Shown here piece after piece: positions 1-7,990 of a stretch of DNA of 24,150 nt (position 1 is its first letter; every line of letters starts with the position of its first letter). The notes under the pieces are model-generated. The model saw only the letters and a program-made list of their open reading frames with translations, was not told the origin of the DNA and searched no databases. The translations under genes were made by a program, and so were the position numbers. The stretch is from an uncultured Methanobrevibacter sp. (GTDB taxonomy: Archaea > Methanobacteriota > Methanobacteria > Methanobacteriales > Methanobacteriaceae): NCBI RefSeq assembly GCF_937898925.1, contig NZ_CALDKF010000054.1:1-24150 (forward strand), read 5' to 3'.

Positions 1-163
1 TTACTGCAGATTCGACCACAAATACAAAGACATTCAAAAGGAAATCTGGGCTCATATGAAAGAGCTGAATAGGGTTTGCCAAAAGGTGGGAAATGAATCT
101 GAGAAAAAGTCAATGAAGCTTATTTTAGACAAAATGAAAGAAGATCATGATAATTTGGAATAA
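1..163 (+). CDS. Unidentified protein, C-terminal 53 codons only
   Basis: An open frame enters from the left edge and ends at TAA 161-163. The 53 visible residues are strongly charged and Lys/Glu-rich (ending DKMKEDHDNLE) with two Cys, and would form amphipathic helices. No catalytic motif is visible and I do not recognise the family. The codon pattern and the clean stop support a real gene. No gene is seen in the AT-rich 94 bases that follow. Confidence 0.55.
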   Translation, partial: YCRFDHKYKDIQKEIWAHMKELNRVCQKVGNESEKKSMKLILDKMKEDHDNLE

Positions 164-257
164 TAAAAAGGGTTAAAAAAAGTAAGTGAAAAATAAAAAT
201 AAATAATAAAATAAAATATAAAAATAAATTTAATTAATCTTTTCTAAGATAATTGGC

Positions 258-359
258 TTATTCGATTGCTTGAGCTTCTTTATAGGTTAAGTATAATGCT
301 GCAATCCATACGATAAGTGCAATGTAATTAAATATTCTCCATACATACATATATTTCAC
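258..359 (-). CDS. Putative single-span membrane microprotein downstream of truA
   Basis: The first codon (GTG 357-359) directly follows the truA stop (360-362) in the same reading frame. An in-frame ATG lies at 348-350. The product has 33 residues (30 from the ATG). It contains one hydrophobic helix, NYIALIVWIAALYLTY, preceded by aromatic and basic residues and followed by the polar end KEAQAIE, which suggests one membrane span with the N-terminus inside. The ribosome site is weak: only GATGAT inside the last truA codons. Translation would depend on coupling to truA termination, or on stop readthrough giving a membrane-anchored TruA. I cannot name a family. The alternative is a chance ORF, but the sequence is more protein-like and less AT-biased than the spacer beyond it. 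Confidence 0.45.
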   Translation of the reverse strand: MKYMYVWRIFNYIALIVWIAALYLTYKEAQAIE

Positions 360-1232
360 TTATTTTAAATCATCCAAACAGTTTAACATGGATTCTGTAA
401 CGGAATAAGTCTTTTGCAAATCAAAGAGATTATCTACAAGATATCTTCGGAATCTCTCACAAGCATAATCATCATATCTGAATCTTATTCCATCATATTC
501 AATGTCCATTAAAATTAGATTTTCGGGCTCAACAACCTTGATGTATGCTCTTGGCTCACCTTCTTCAGGATCAAGCAATCTTCTTACATCATCAAGAGTA
601 AGCTTTCCATAATTAACATCGAGGAAAACTCTCATCATCTTACGAACCATATTCCACAAAAAGCTTTCACCGTAAATGTCAACAAAAATAGGGCTATAAG
701 TCTTGTTTAAATGAGCAAAATTATTGTTCTTATTCTTGCCATCCTCATTTATTGTTGGCCTGGATATTTTGATATCTTCAATTGTTCTTTCAGTTGTCTT
801 CTGCTTTCTTTTTGTAAAATTAGTGAAGTTATGGGTTCCCTTAAATACCTCTGCAGTCTGCCTTAAGAGATCAATATCCAAATCCTCTTCAAAAAGGATG
901 TAACGATACCAGCGCATTTGGGCATATCTTGGCTTGAATCCAAATCTAACCGGTGCCCAAGCAATTATCTGAATATCATCTGGCAAGCTATTGTTTATCT
1001 GATTGACACGAACTTCCTTCTCGCTTTGAAAGCTTATTACATTTCCAAGGCTGTGAACTCCAGCATCGGTTCTTCCAGCTATCCTAAACCTTGAAGCCTT
1101 CAAATCATCAATGTATCCTAATTTTCTAAGATGATAAATCAATTCCTCTTCAACGGTTCTTACATCAGGCTGTCTTTGAAATCCATGAAAGTGAGTTCCA
1201 ATGTAAGCAATTTTTAAGGCAGTTCTTTTCAT
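360..1232 (-). CDS. truA: tRNA pseudouridine synthase A
   Basis: TruA converts uridines in the anticodon stem-loop (positions 38-40) of tRNAs to pseudouridine in the cytoplasm. The family signature GRTDAGVHSLGNV is present and contains the catalytic Asp. The N-terminus (KIAYIGTHFHGFQRQP) and the later FLWNMVRKMM segment also match TruA. The product is 290 residues from ATG 1230-1232. An in-frame GTG at 1239-1241 would add three residues, but that GTGATTG stretch looks more like the ribosome-binding site for the ATG. A Lys/Asn-rich insert (GKNKNNN) sits between the two halves. The gene is divergent from nudC. It is followed at once, in frame, by the microprotein ORF at 258-359. Confidence 0.95.
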   Translation of the reverse strand: MKRTALKIAYIGTHFHGFQRQPDVRTVEEELIYHLRKLGYIDDLKASRFRIAGRTDAGVHSLGNVISFQSEKEVRVNQINNSLPDDIQIIAWAPVRFGFKPRYAQMRWYRYILFEEDLDIDLLRQTAEVFKGTHNFTNFTKRKQKTTERTIEDIKISRPTINEDGKNKNNNFAHLNKTYSPIFVDIYGESFLWNMVRKMMRVFLDVNYGKLTLDDVRRLLDPEEGEPRAYIKVVEPENLILMDIEYDGIRFRYDDYACERFRRYLVDNLFDLQKTYSVTESMLNCLDDLK

Positions 1233-1373
1233 AACAATCACAAAAATAATAATTTGATTAAATTGATTAATTTGAAATCATTTTATTCCTAATATAATTT
1301 GTACTATTAATTTTTTTATTAAAAATATAAATATTTAGCTATTTGTTAAAAAAAATCGGGACTCAATAATTAA

Positions 1374-1383
1374 AAATATAAAC
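1374..1383 (+). promoter_or_regulatory. TATA box of an apparently leaderless nudC transcript
   Basis: An AAAATATAAA element is centred about 26 bases upstream of the nudC ATG (1405). That is the usual archaeal distance from TATA box to transcription start. No GGAGG/GGTGAT-like ribosome site lies between it and the ATG, so transcription probably begins at or beside the start codon. This is inference from spacing only. Confidence 0.4.
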
Positions 1384-1404
1384 TAAAATAACATATTATA
1401 AAAT

Positions 1405-2307
1405 ATGAAAACACAACACGATACAAAGGAATCACTAAGCTTATATGATAATTATAAAATAGGTCTTAAAGCTAAAGATACTGATGAAAAGTTTTATTTC
1501 ATATTCAATGACAGAGACCTTTTATTGATTGATTATCAGCTCCCGTTACTCAAGGACTTAAGTGAGCTTAACATCAATGAAGAGGATGTTAAAAATTGCA
1601 TTTACTTTGGAGAATTTTACCTTAAGGACGCTTATGCAGTTGAACTCGCTGAAGACTTTGACATTGAAGCTTTTAAGGAAGAGAATGAAGATATCAATTT
1701 AAAATTCATCAATCTTTATGAAGTTTTTGACATTAACGAAGAAACCTATTATCTTGGTGGAAGAGCCATTCAAATCATCGATTGGGAAAATAACCACCAA
1801 TATTGTGGAAGATGCGGTGCAAAGACAGTTACATCTGATGTGGAAATGGCTAAAGTATGCCCTGAATGTGGATTTACAAGCTTTACAAGAATATGCCCTG
1901 CAATAATTACCACAATCATCAAGGAAGACGAAGAGGATCTTGATGAAAATGGAAATCCAACCAAAAAGATTTTGATGGCAAGACACTCATACCATGAATA
2001 TCCAAGATACGCCTTGATTGCCGGATTCCTGGAAGCTGGAGAAAGCGTTGAGGAAGCAGTCAAAAGAGAGGTTATGGAAGAAGTTGGAATTGAAGTTGAA
2101 GATGTCCAATACTTCGGAAGCCAATCCTGGCCATTCCCAAACTCCTTGATGATCGGTTGCATCTGCAAATACAAGTCTGGTGAAATCAAGGTAGATGAAA
2201 ATGAAATCACCAAAGCGAAATGGTTTAAAAAAGAGGAAATTGAACAACCGCCTTCAAATATTTCCATATTTTCCAGATTACTGAAGAATTTCAAGGAAAA
2301 TTACTAA
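1405..2307 (+). CDS. nudC: NADH pyrophosphatase, NudC-type Nudix hydrolase
   Basis: NudC-type enzymes hydrolyse NADH/NAD to NMN(H) and AMP; bacterial NudC also removes NAD caps from RNA. The 300-residue protein has the family layout: a divergent N-terminal domain; a zinc ribbon with Cys134, Cys137, Cys152 and Cys155 (CGRCG...CPECG); then a Nudix fold. The Nudix box spans residues 207-229 (GFLEAGES...REVMEEVGI) and has the complete GX5EX7REUXEEXGU pattern. The NADH-pyrophosphatase signature SQSWPFPNS follows at 239-247 (usual form SQPWPFPxS). A short acidic insert (EDEEDLDENGNP) precedes the Nudix core. Only one start is plausible. It has no visible ribosome site and a TATA box about 26 bases upstream, so the mRNA is probably leaderless. 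Confidence 0.93.
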   Translation: MKTQHDTKESLSLYDNYKIGLKAKDTDEKFYFIFNDRDLLLIDYQLPLLKDLSELNINEEDVKNCIYFGEFYLKDAYAVELAEDFDIEAFKEENEDINLKFINLYEVFDINEETYYLGGRAIQIIDWENNHQYCGRCGAKTVTSDVEMAKVCPECGFTSFTRICPAIITTIIKEDEEDLDENGNPTKKILMARHSYHEYPRYALIAGFLEAGESVEEAVKREVMEEVGIEVEDVQYFGSQSWPFPNSLMIGCICKYKSGEIKVDENEITKAKWFKKEEIEQPPSNISIFSRLLKNFKENY

Positions 2308-2397
2308 AGAACCATTTTAATTCATTTTTTGATTTCATGTAATTTCATGAAATCTAAAATTTACTTATTTTAAATTAAAATTTTAAAAAAAATAAAA

Positions 2398-2450
2398 CTA
2401 AAAAAGATGTTTTAAAATTTTAGAGGTTGAGAAAATAACATCTTTTTTAG
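2398..2450. terminator. Hairpin between convergent nudC and the ABC permease gene
   Basis: A perfect 14-bp inverted repeat is present: CTAAAAAAGATGTT at 2398-2411 and AACATCTTTTTTAG at 2437-2450, separated by 25 bases. Each arm supplies a run of six T on one strand. It lies between the ends of two convergent genes (stops near 2307 and 2501), so it can act as a bidirectional transcription terminator. Confidence 0.65.
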
Positions 2451-2500
2451 TCAAATGAGGTGTTTCATTTATTTAAACAATTTAATTAAATTAATTTAAT

Positions 2501-3226
2501 TTAAAGAGGAACATCTTTTTTTGTAAAGTAAATATATGAAACAGCTATTCCAATTATGAAAGTAGCTAAGATTACACCATATGGAATCATCATACTTACG
2601 CTATAGTCTGCTATCTCCCCTGATGAAATCAGATAAGGACATGCCCAAGGGACATATGGAGCCCAACTTTGTCCAAGAACCAATAGATTAACTAAAGTCA
2701 AAGTTGCACCACCAACCATTGCAGGAACCATATTTGTAATGAACAATGAAATGAATACAAATGGTGAGAATGTCAAGAACAATAGGATATTTGCAAATAG
2801 CAATTCTGCAAAACTATTAATAAATAGCTGCAATGAAAATCCACTAAGTCCTGCTACAAAACCAAATGCAAGAGTTGATATGCTTGTCACCACTGTTAAG
2901 ATTAAAATCCAAATTAGGAACATGACATATTTGGAAATCAAGAATTTTCCTCTGGATATTGGAACAGTCATCATAGTCTTTAATGTATGTTCATTGTATT
3001 CCCTTCCAAAAAGGTAGGAAATGATTATTGAAAACAGAAGAATTGCAAACAATGCAGACATATACATATTCACAGTGGAGAATAAAGCATCAAAGCTTTG
3101 TGTTTCATCAAAAGCAAATGTTGCAATGAACATTAAAACTGAAGGCAATGCTGCCATAAGTATGCTCAATAAGAATATCTTTGATCTTTTTAGCTTTAGA
3201 AATTCCATTTTTATAAAAGTAAGCAT
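2501..3226 (-). CDS. ABC-2 type transporter permease
   Basis: This is a 241-residue integral membrane protein with about six hydrophobic segments (roughly residues 18-38, 53-73, 101-124, 138-160, 163-186 and 213-234). The motif GREYNEHTLKTMMTVPISR after the second segment is typical of ABC-2 permeases of the bacitracin/lantibiotic-immunity type (BcrB/LanE/LanG-like). It is encoded 36 bases downstream of the ATPase gene and has its own ribosome site (GGTGAT, complement of 3230-3235), so the two form an operon. The likely role is ATP-driven export of a hydrophobic or peptide-like compound, or self-protection against one. The substrate cannot be read from sequence. Confidence 0.85.
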   Translation of the reverse strand: MLTFIKMEFLKLKRSKIFLLSILMAALPSVLMFIATFAFDETQSFDALFSTVNMYMSALFAILLFSIIISYLFGREYNEHTLKTMMTVPISRGKFLISKYVMFLIWILILTVVTSISTLAFGFVAGLSGFSLQLFINSFAELLFANILLFLTFSPFVFISLFITNMVPAMVGGATLTLVNLLVLGQSWAPYVPWACPYLISSGEIADYSVSMMIPYGVILATFIIGIAVSYIYFTKKDVPL

Positions 3227-3262
3227 CTAATCACCTATATAAAAAAATAATAATATAATTCA

Positions 3263-4243
3263 TTAAGTATTGGAAATTATTCTTGTAAAGAATTCTTCCA
3301 AGTTCTCTTCACACAAATTCACTTTTCTTACTTTGATTCCAGAACTTACAAACAAGCTATTGAACTCATCCCTTAAATCCAAATTGGAAAGCAAATGAAT
3401 GGTACCTCCAATAAGCATTCCATCACTGTTTTTATTAGAATCCAAATCATCAATGTATTCTCCTAAATTCCTTCTAAAGCAGTAATCTACATTTTCCTTT
3501 AATCCTGTTTTATTCAAGAGTTCAACTGCCAAATCAATGTCTGAAACTTCAAATTCAACGAATTTGTTTAATCTATTGTGAAGCTCTTCTCGACTTATCT
3601 CATCTATTAACACACCATTATCCATGAATCCTATTACATCAGCAATGTTTTCGATTTCACTGAGAATATGGCTTGAAATCAAGATAGTTACACCATATTC
3701 ACAAGACAGCTTTTTAAGCAAGCCTCTGATTTCCTTGATTCCAAATGGATCAAGACCATTTATAGGTTCATCAAGAATCAACAATTCAGGATTATGCATA
3801 ATGGCAGCAGCTATGCCCAAACGCTGTTTCATTCCTAATGAAAAATCCTTGAATTGCTTGGTCTTTTCATGGTCCAAATTAACCATCTCCAAAACCATTT
3901 TCACATTTAGAGGATTGTAGTTTCCTCGAAGTTTGGCAATGATTTCTAAATTTTCATAAGCAGTCAGGTTCTCATAGAATCCAGGAGTCTCTATAATTGA
4001 ACCTATGTTAGAATAAACTTCCTTTGTATGACTTTTAGGGTCTTTTCCAAAGAGAAGAATCTCACCTCCACTTGGATAAACAAGGTTTAGAAGCATACAC
4101 ATGGTTGTGGTTTTTCCAGCTCCATTTTTACCTAAAAGACCATAGATCTTTCCCTTTTCCACATGCATATCTATGGAATTCACAACTAAGTTTTCTGAAT
4201 ACCTTTTGGATAAGTTAGTTGTTTCAATAACATAATCAGTCAC
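3263..4243 (-). CDS. ABC transporter ATP-binding protein
   Basis: This is the ATPase of an ABC-2 exporter, partner of the adjacent permease. The motifs are complete: Walker A GKNGAGKTT (38-46), signature FSLGMKQR (134-141), Walker B LLILDEP (154-160) and H-loop His192 in SSHILSE. The C-terminal ~110 residues form the variable extension seen in BcrA/NatA-like ATPases. The start is a GTG (4241-4243) with a consensus ribosome site GGTGAT (complement of 4247-4252) three bases upstream. No in-frame ATG fits better, because the N-terminus IETTNLSKRY already matches the family start. The gene is divergent from hisA across a 440-base spacer that carries an operator array, so expression may be controlled there. 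Confidence 0.92.
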   Translation of the reverse strand: MTDYVIETTNLSKRYSENLVVNSIDMHVEKGKIYGLLGKNGAGKTTTMCMLLNLVYPSGGEILLFGKDPKSHTKEVYSNIGSIIETPGFYENLTAYENLEIIAKLRGNYNPLNVKMVLEMVNLDHEKTKQFKDFSLGMKQRLGIAAAIMHNPELLILDEPINGLDPFGIKEIRGLLKKLSCEYGVTILISSHILSEIENIADVIGFMDNGVLIDEISREELHNRLNKFVEFEVSDIDLAVELLNKTGLKENVDYCFRRNLGEYIDDLDSNKNSDGMLIGGTIHLLSNLDLRDEFNSLFVSSGIKVRKVNLCEENLEEFFTRIISNT

Positions 4244-4390
4244 TATATCACCTTTTATAATAAAATAATAATAAAATAATACTAAAATAACAATTATAAA
4301 AATTTTTCAACATTTCTAAAATTGAAATAATAATTTTTTCTAAATTTATTTGAATATTATGTGCACAAAATAATCAAAGGAGGAAATTAG

Positions 4391-4485
4391 AAATATGTAA
4401 TTAATTTTTTACTTTTGTTAAAAATTATTTACTTTTGTAAAAAATACATTACATATGTAATAATTATTTTACATCCCATATAAAT
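4391..4485. promoter_or_regulatory. 20-bp-phased TTAC/GTAA operator array with adjacent TATA box
   Basis: This is the main feature of the 440-base spacer between the ABC ATPase and hisA. Dyads lie at 4408-4422 (TTTACTTTTGTTAAA, imperfect), 4428-4441 (TTTACTTTTGTAAA) and 4448-4461 (ATTACATATGTAAT, perfect). A half-site GTAA at 4397-4400 and a half-site TTAC at 4469-4472 flank them. The GT of each right half starts at 4397, 4417, 4437 and 4457, and the TAC of each left half at 4410, 4430, 4450 and 4470. The period is therefore exactly 20 bp, about two helical turns. A plus-strand TATA-like element ATATAAAT follows at 4478-4485. This resembles a binding array for a cooperative dimeric repressor or activator. 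Which flanking gene it controls is unknown. The rest of the spacer is plain AT-rich sequence. Confidence 0.6.
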
Positions 4486-4683
4486 GTTTTGGAAAAATCA
4501 GTTAAAATATGAAAAAATCTTTAAAAAAAAATTAAAAAAATAATAAGCACAAAAATTACAATAATAAGAAATGATTAATAGTATAAAATAAATATATTAT
4601 AATGTTATAATTGTTAGATAATTACTTTAAGTTTTTTAAAAACTCTTAAAATTTAGATATAAAATATTAAAAAAGGAATCAAA

Positions 4684-5424
4684 ATGTCATTTCAAGATAA
4701 TAAAATGCTAATTATGCCTGCTGTAGACATTAAGAATGGAAAATGCGTGCAGCTAGTGCAAGGAGAACCTGGAACCGAACAGGTAATTATTGAAAACCCT
4801 GAAAAGGTTGCTAGAAAATGGGAAGATTTAGGTGCAGAAGTTGTTCATGTAATTGACCTTGATGGTGCACTTGAAAGCACAACAAACATTGAAACAATTA
4901 AGAAAGTGCTTGATGAAGTAAGCGTTCCCATTCAACTTGGAGGGGGCATAAGAAGCATTGAATATGCAGAAGAGTTGCTCAACCTTGATATTGATAGATT
5001 GATTATTGGAACCATGGGAATCAAGAACCCTGAGATAATAACTAAACTCTCTGATGAATATGGCAGCGAAAGGGTAATGATTTCCCTTGACAGCAAAGAC
5101 AATAAGGTTGTCATAAAAGGTTGGCAAGAAAAGATTGACAAGTCTGCAACTGAAATAAGCAAAGAATTCCAAGATCTTGGTGCAGGAAGCATATTGTTTA
5201 CAAATGTTGATGTGGAAGGATTGCTTGGTGGATTCTATGTGGATCCTGTCATAGACCTTGTAAACTCTGTAGACATTCCAGTTGTATACTCTGGAGGCGT
5301 TACAAGCTTGGATGACTTAAAGCAACTCCAAACAACTGGTGCAAAGGGAGTTGTAATCGGTTCTGCATTATACAAAGACAAAATAAATCTTGTTGATGCT
5401 TTGGAATACCAAGATATAAAATAG
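4684..5424 (+). CDS. hisA: ProFAR isomerase, histidine biosynthesis (HisA)
   Basis: HisA performs the Amadori rearrangement of ProFAR to PRFAR, the fourth step of histidine synthesis. The 246-residue TIM barrel starts with MPAVDIKNGKCVQLVQG. The first catalytic Asp is Asp15 and the second is probably Asp176 in TNVDVEG. Phosphate-binding segments QLGGGIRS (N-terminal half) and YSGGVTS with GVVIGSALY (C-terminal half) are present, as expected for the two-fold barrel. The start ATG has AGGA six bases upstream. No other his gene is nearby, so histidine genes are dispersed here. ribL follows after 93 bases. Confidence 0.95.
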   Translation: MSFQDNKMLIMPAVDIKNGKCVQLVQGEPGTEQVIIENPEKVARKWEDLGAEVVHVIDLDGALESTTNIETIKKVLDEVSVPIQLGGGIRSIEYAEELLNLDIDRLIIGTMGIKNPEIITKLSDEYGSERVMISLDSKDNKVVIKGWQEKIDKSATEISKEFQDLGAGSILFTNVDVEGLLGGFYVDPVIDLVNSVDIPVVYSGGVTSLDDLKQLQTTGAKGVVIGSALYKDKINLVDALEYQDIK

Positions 5425-5517
5425 ATCTAAAAATTAGGATTAAATTATAAAATTAAAAGAAATAACTAAAAAATTTTTATTCTTATAAAATATTATATTT
5501 TAAAATGGAGACAAAAT

Positions 5518-5988
5518 ATGAAAGTAATGGCAACAGGAGCATTTGACTTATTGCATCCAGGGCATGGATTGTATCTTGAAAAAGCAAAGGAATTAGGTGG
5601 AGAAGATGCAGTCCTTGTAGTTGTAATAGCAAGAGATTCAACTGTTAAGAAGAAAAAGAGAATTCCTGTTATTGATGAAAATCAAAGATTAGAAATGATC
5701 AAATACCTCAAGCCCGTTGATGAAGCATATATTGGTTATGATGGAGATATGTTCAAGATTGTAGAGGAAATCAAGCCGGACATAATAGCTATCGGTTCTG
5801 ACCAAAATCATGACATTGCAAAGCTTCAGGAACAACTGGATAAAAGAGGAATCAAAGCTGTAGCTAAAAGGGTTAAAGAGTACAGAACAGGAGATCTCGA
5901 CAGTACCTGTAAGATAATCAATAGAATCAAGCACTCTGAATTGGAAGAGAAAAACTTGGATTGCAGCAATGTAATCAACGATGACTGA
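5518..5988 (+). CDS. ribL: Archaeal FAD synthetase RibL
   Basis: RibL transfers AMP from a nucleoside triphosphate to FMN, giving FAD. It is the archaeal replacement for bacterial RibF. The 156-residue nucleotidyltransferase fold begins ATGAFDLLHPGHG with the HxGH motif at 13-16. VIARDSTVKKKKRIPVIDENQR, LKPVDEAYIG and GDMFKIVEEIKPDIIAIGSDQ match the archaeal family rather than glycerol-3-phosphate or pantetheine-phosphate cytidylyl/adenylyltransferases. Two Cys near the C-terminus (131 in STCKII, and 149) are also a feature of the characterised, air-sensitive Methanocaldococcus enzyme. The ribosome site GGAG lies at 5507-5510. Confidence 0.88.
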   Translation: MKVMATGAFDLLHPGHGLYLEKAKELGGEDAVLVVVIARDSTVKKKKRIPVIDENQRLEMIKYLKPVDEAYIGYDGDMFKIVEEIKPDIIAIGSDQNHDIAKLQEQLDKRGIKAVAKRVKEYRTGDLDSTCKIINRIKHSELEEKNLDCSNVINDD

Positions 5989-6086
5989 TAATAAAAAAAA
6001 TAATTAAAAACTAATAAAAATTTTAAAAAAATATTAATTTGATAATTACTTAAAACAACAAAAAACAACAAAATCAAGGTGTGAAA

Positions 6087-7103
6087 ATGGTAAGTGTAGC
6101 AATTGTAGGTGGAAGCGGATATACTGGAGGAGAATTGATTAGACTTCTTTCTGCTCATCCAGAAGTTGAAATAGTGGATATTACTTCAAGACAGTTTGAA
6201 GGAACTCCGGCCCATAAAGTTCACCCACATATTAGAGGAACTGATTTAGTATTTAGAAACAAAAAGCCAAGCGAATTGGATGCAGACATCATATTTACAG
6301 CAACTCCACATGGAGCTTCAATGAAAATCGTGCCAGATTTACTCGATACTGGAGCTAAAGTCATTGACCTAAGTGGAGATTACAGATTCAATGACATTGA
6401 CGTTTATGAAAAATGGTATGGAATTGAACATACTTCTGACTTGAAAGGGGTTTTCGGACTTCCTGAAATCCACAGAGAAGAAATCAAAAATGCAACATTG
6501 CTTGCTAACCCTGGATGTTTTGTAACTGGCGCTATCCTATCCGGATACCCATTGTCTAAAGCAAAACTTGCAGATAGAATGATTTTCGATTCCAAAACTG
6601 GAGTAAGCGGTGCTGGAGTAAATCCTGCTGCAACAACCCATTATCCAAACATTGGAGACAATGTAAATCCTTATAAAGTAACCCAACATAGACATATGCC
6701 AGAGATTCAACAGGAACTTGGTGCATTTTCAGATGTCAAAGTATCATTCACCCCTCATTTGGTGCCAGTAATCAGAGGAATACTTACAACTAACCATTGT
6801 TTCTTAGTTGATGGAGCAGATGTCACTAGTGAAGAGGTATTGGACATCTATAAGGAAACCTATAAAGGAGAACCATTCATCCAAATATTGGAAGATGGAG
6901 AAATTCCACGCTTAAGCAGTGTAAGAGGATCAAACTATGCTCAAATCGGTTGCTTTGAAATAGATGAAACCGGCAGATTGGTCATCATTTCAGCGATTGA
7001 CAACTTAGTTAAAGGAGCATCTGGACAAGCTGTTCACAACATGAACATCATGTGCGGATTTGATGAAAAAACCGGTTTGGACTTCTTTGGAATGCACCCA
7101 TAA
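6087..7103 (+). CDS. argC: N-acetyl-gamma-glutamyl-phosphate reductase
   Basis: ArgC makes N-acetylglutamate semialdehyde with NADPH, the third step of the acetylated arginine pathway. The N-terminal Rossmann motif is VAIVGGSGYTGGELIRLL. The active-site Cys is in LANPGCFVTGA (Cys144 counted from the chosen ATG). The C-terminal part has PHLVPVIRGI and NLVKGASGQAVHNMN, typical of the family. An in-frame GTG at 6081 would add two residues, but GGTGTGA around it is the ribosome site for ATG 6087, so the later start (338 residues) is preferred. It lies 92 bases after ribL, and no other arg gene is adjacent. Confidence 0.95.
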   Translation: MVSVAIVGGSGYTGGELIRLLSAHPEVEIVDITSRQFEGTPAHKVHPHIRGTDLVFRNKKPSELDADIIFTATPHGASMKIVPDLLDTGAKVIDLSGDYRFNDIDVYEKWYGIEHTSDLKGVFGLPEIHREEIKNATLLANPGCFVTGAILSGYPLSKAKLADRMIFDSKTGVSGAGVNPAATTHYPNIGDNVNPYKVTQHRHMPEIQQELGAFSDVKVSFTPHLVPVIRGILTTNHCFLVDGADVTSEEVLDIYKETYKGEPFIQILEDGEIPRLSSVRGSNYAQIGCFEIDETGRLVIISAIDNLVKGASGQAVHNMNIMCGFDEKTGLDFFGMHP

Positions 7104-7203
7104 TAATTTATAAAAACTTGAAAATAGTCTGAATTTGAATATTTGACAATCATGCAAATATTTAAATAGATTATTTTTAAAAAATAGTTCAAGAGGAAAA
7201 ACT

Positions 7204-7692
7204 ATGGAAAGAATAATTTTATACTATTCAGATGGAGGAAAAACAAAGGTAGTTGCAGAAACACTTGCAGTCAATTTAAGGTGTGATATCTGTCAAATCA
7301 AGGATATGAAAAAGCGTGACGGAATCATGAATAGATTTAGCTCTACCATTGACGCATTTAGAGAAAGCAAAACAGAAATCTACCCTCCAACTCTTGATTT
7401 AGAAGAATATGATACAATTTACATAGGCACACCTACTTGGGCAAACAATCCAACTCCTGCAATCATTACATTGATTGACAGATGCGACTTACGTGGAAAA
7501 GATATCGTATTGTTTACCACAACAAGCACTTCTGATGGAGAATCCGCTTTAGAAAAAATGGAAATGAAAGTCAGGGCAAGAGGTGCAAGGGTAGTTCAGC
7601 AATTCAGCGTAAAGACTAAAGACAAAAGTCTTGCTCAACTCCAAAGAGATACTGACAGCTTATTTGTGACTTTAGATTTAGCATTGTACTAA
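7204..7692 (+). CDS. Flavodoxin-family protein
   Basis: This is a 162-residue single-domain protein with a flavodoxin fold. The first strand and phosphate loop read ILYYSDGGKTKVVAE, where SDGGKT replaces the usual T/SxTGxT, and the FMN-ring loop YIGTPTWANNPTPAI is at about 73-87. It probably binds FMN and carries electrons in the cytoplasm. The redox partner is unknown. A ribosome site (GAGG) precedes the ATG by seven bases. It stands alone between argC and the secF spacer and is followed by T-rich sequence likely to terminate transcription. Confidence 0.8.
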   Translation: MERIILYYSDGGKTKVVAETLAVNLRCDICQIKDMKKRDGIMNRFSSTIDAFRESKTEIYPPTLDLEEYDTIYIGTPTWANNPTPAIITLIDRCDLRGKDIVLFTTTSTSDGESALEKMEMKVRARGARVVQQFSVKTKDKSLAQLQRDTDSLFVTLDLALY

Positions 7693-7767
7693 ATCTATCT
7701 TTTTACTTTTTTTACTTATCTTAATTTTTATACTGATTTAAACTTTTTACTCTTTTAAATAATTTTT

Positions 7768-7859
7768 TCAATTTTCCAATTCAAATCGAATATTGGAATA
7801 AATGTGCTCTTTTTTACAATTTCATATCAATTTTCCAATTCAAATCGATTATTGAAATA
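7768..7859. repeat. Two 33-bp direct repeats with internal dyad upstream of secF
   Basis: Copies at 7768-7800 and 7827-7859 match at 31 of 33 positions, with starts 59 bases apart. Copy 1 holds a perfect dyad TTCCAAT (7774-7780) / ATTGGAA (7792-7798) around 11 bases; copy 2 keeps the left arm and a degraded right arm (ATTGAAA). They lie about 130-220 bases upstream of secF, beyond a TATA-like stretch near 7937-7946. A tandem regulatory site is the simplest reading. The rest of this 298-base spacer is featureless AT-rich DNA. Confidence 0.6.
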
Positions 7860-7990
7860 TTAATTAAGCAAACTATTTAATAATATAAACAAGAAAATTA
7901 TTAATGTATAATTTTAATATAATAATTAATTATAATTTTTATATAATTATCACATATTAAGAAATTAAGTTTAATAGGTGCAAAAGAAAA

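Noticed and set aside
1770..2294. 174-codon minus-strand ORF opposite nudC
   Set aside because: The plus frame encodes intact zinc-ribbon and Nudix motifs. The antisense frame has none and is a shadow.
4376..4400. Strong ribosome site AAAGGAGG followed by ATG TAA (a start-stop pair)
   Set aside because: The spacing to the ATG is long (11 bases), no coding frame follows, and the ATG-TAA overlaps the operator half-site. A remnant of a lost gene is possible but unsupported.
7774..7798. TTCAAATCGAAT core of the 33-bp repeats as a tRNA T-arm remnant
   Set aside because: The TTCAAAT part looks like a T loop, but the flanking bases do not form a T stem, and no acceptor, anticodon arm or CCA end is present.
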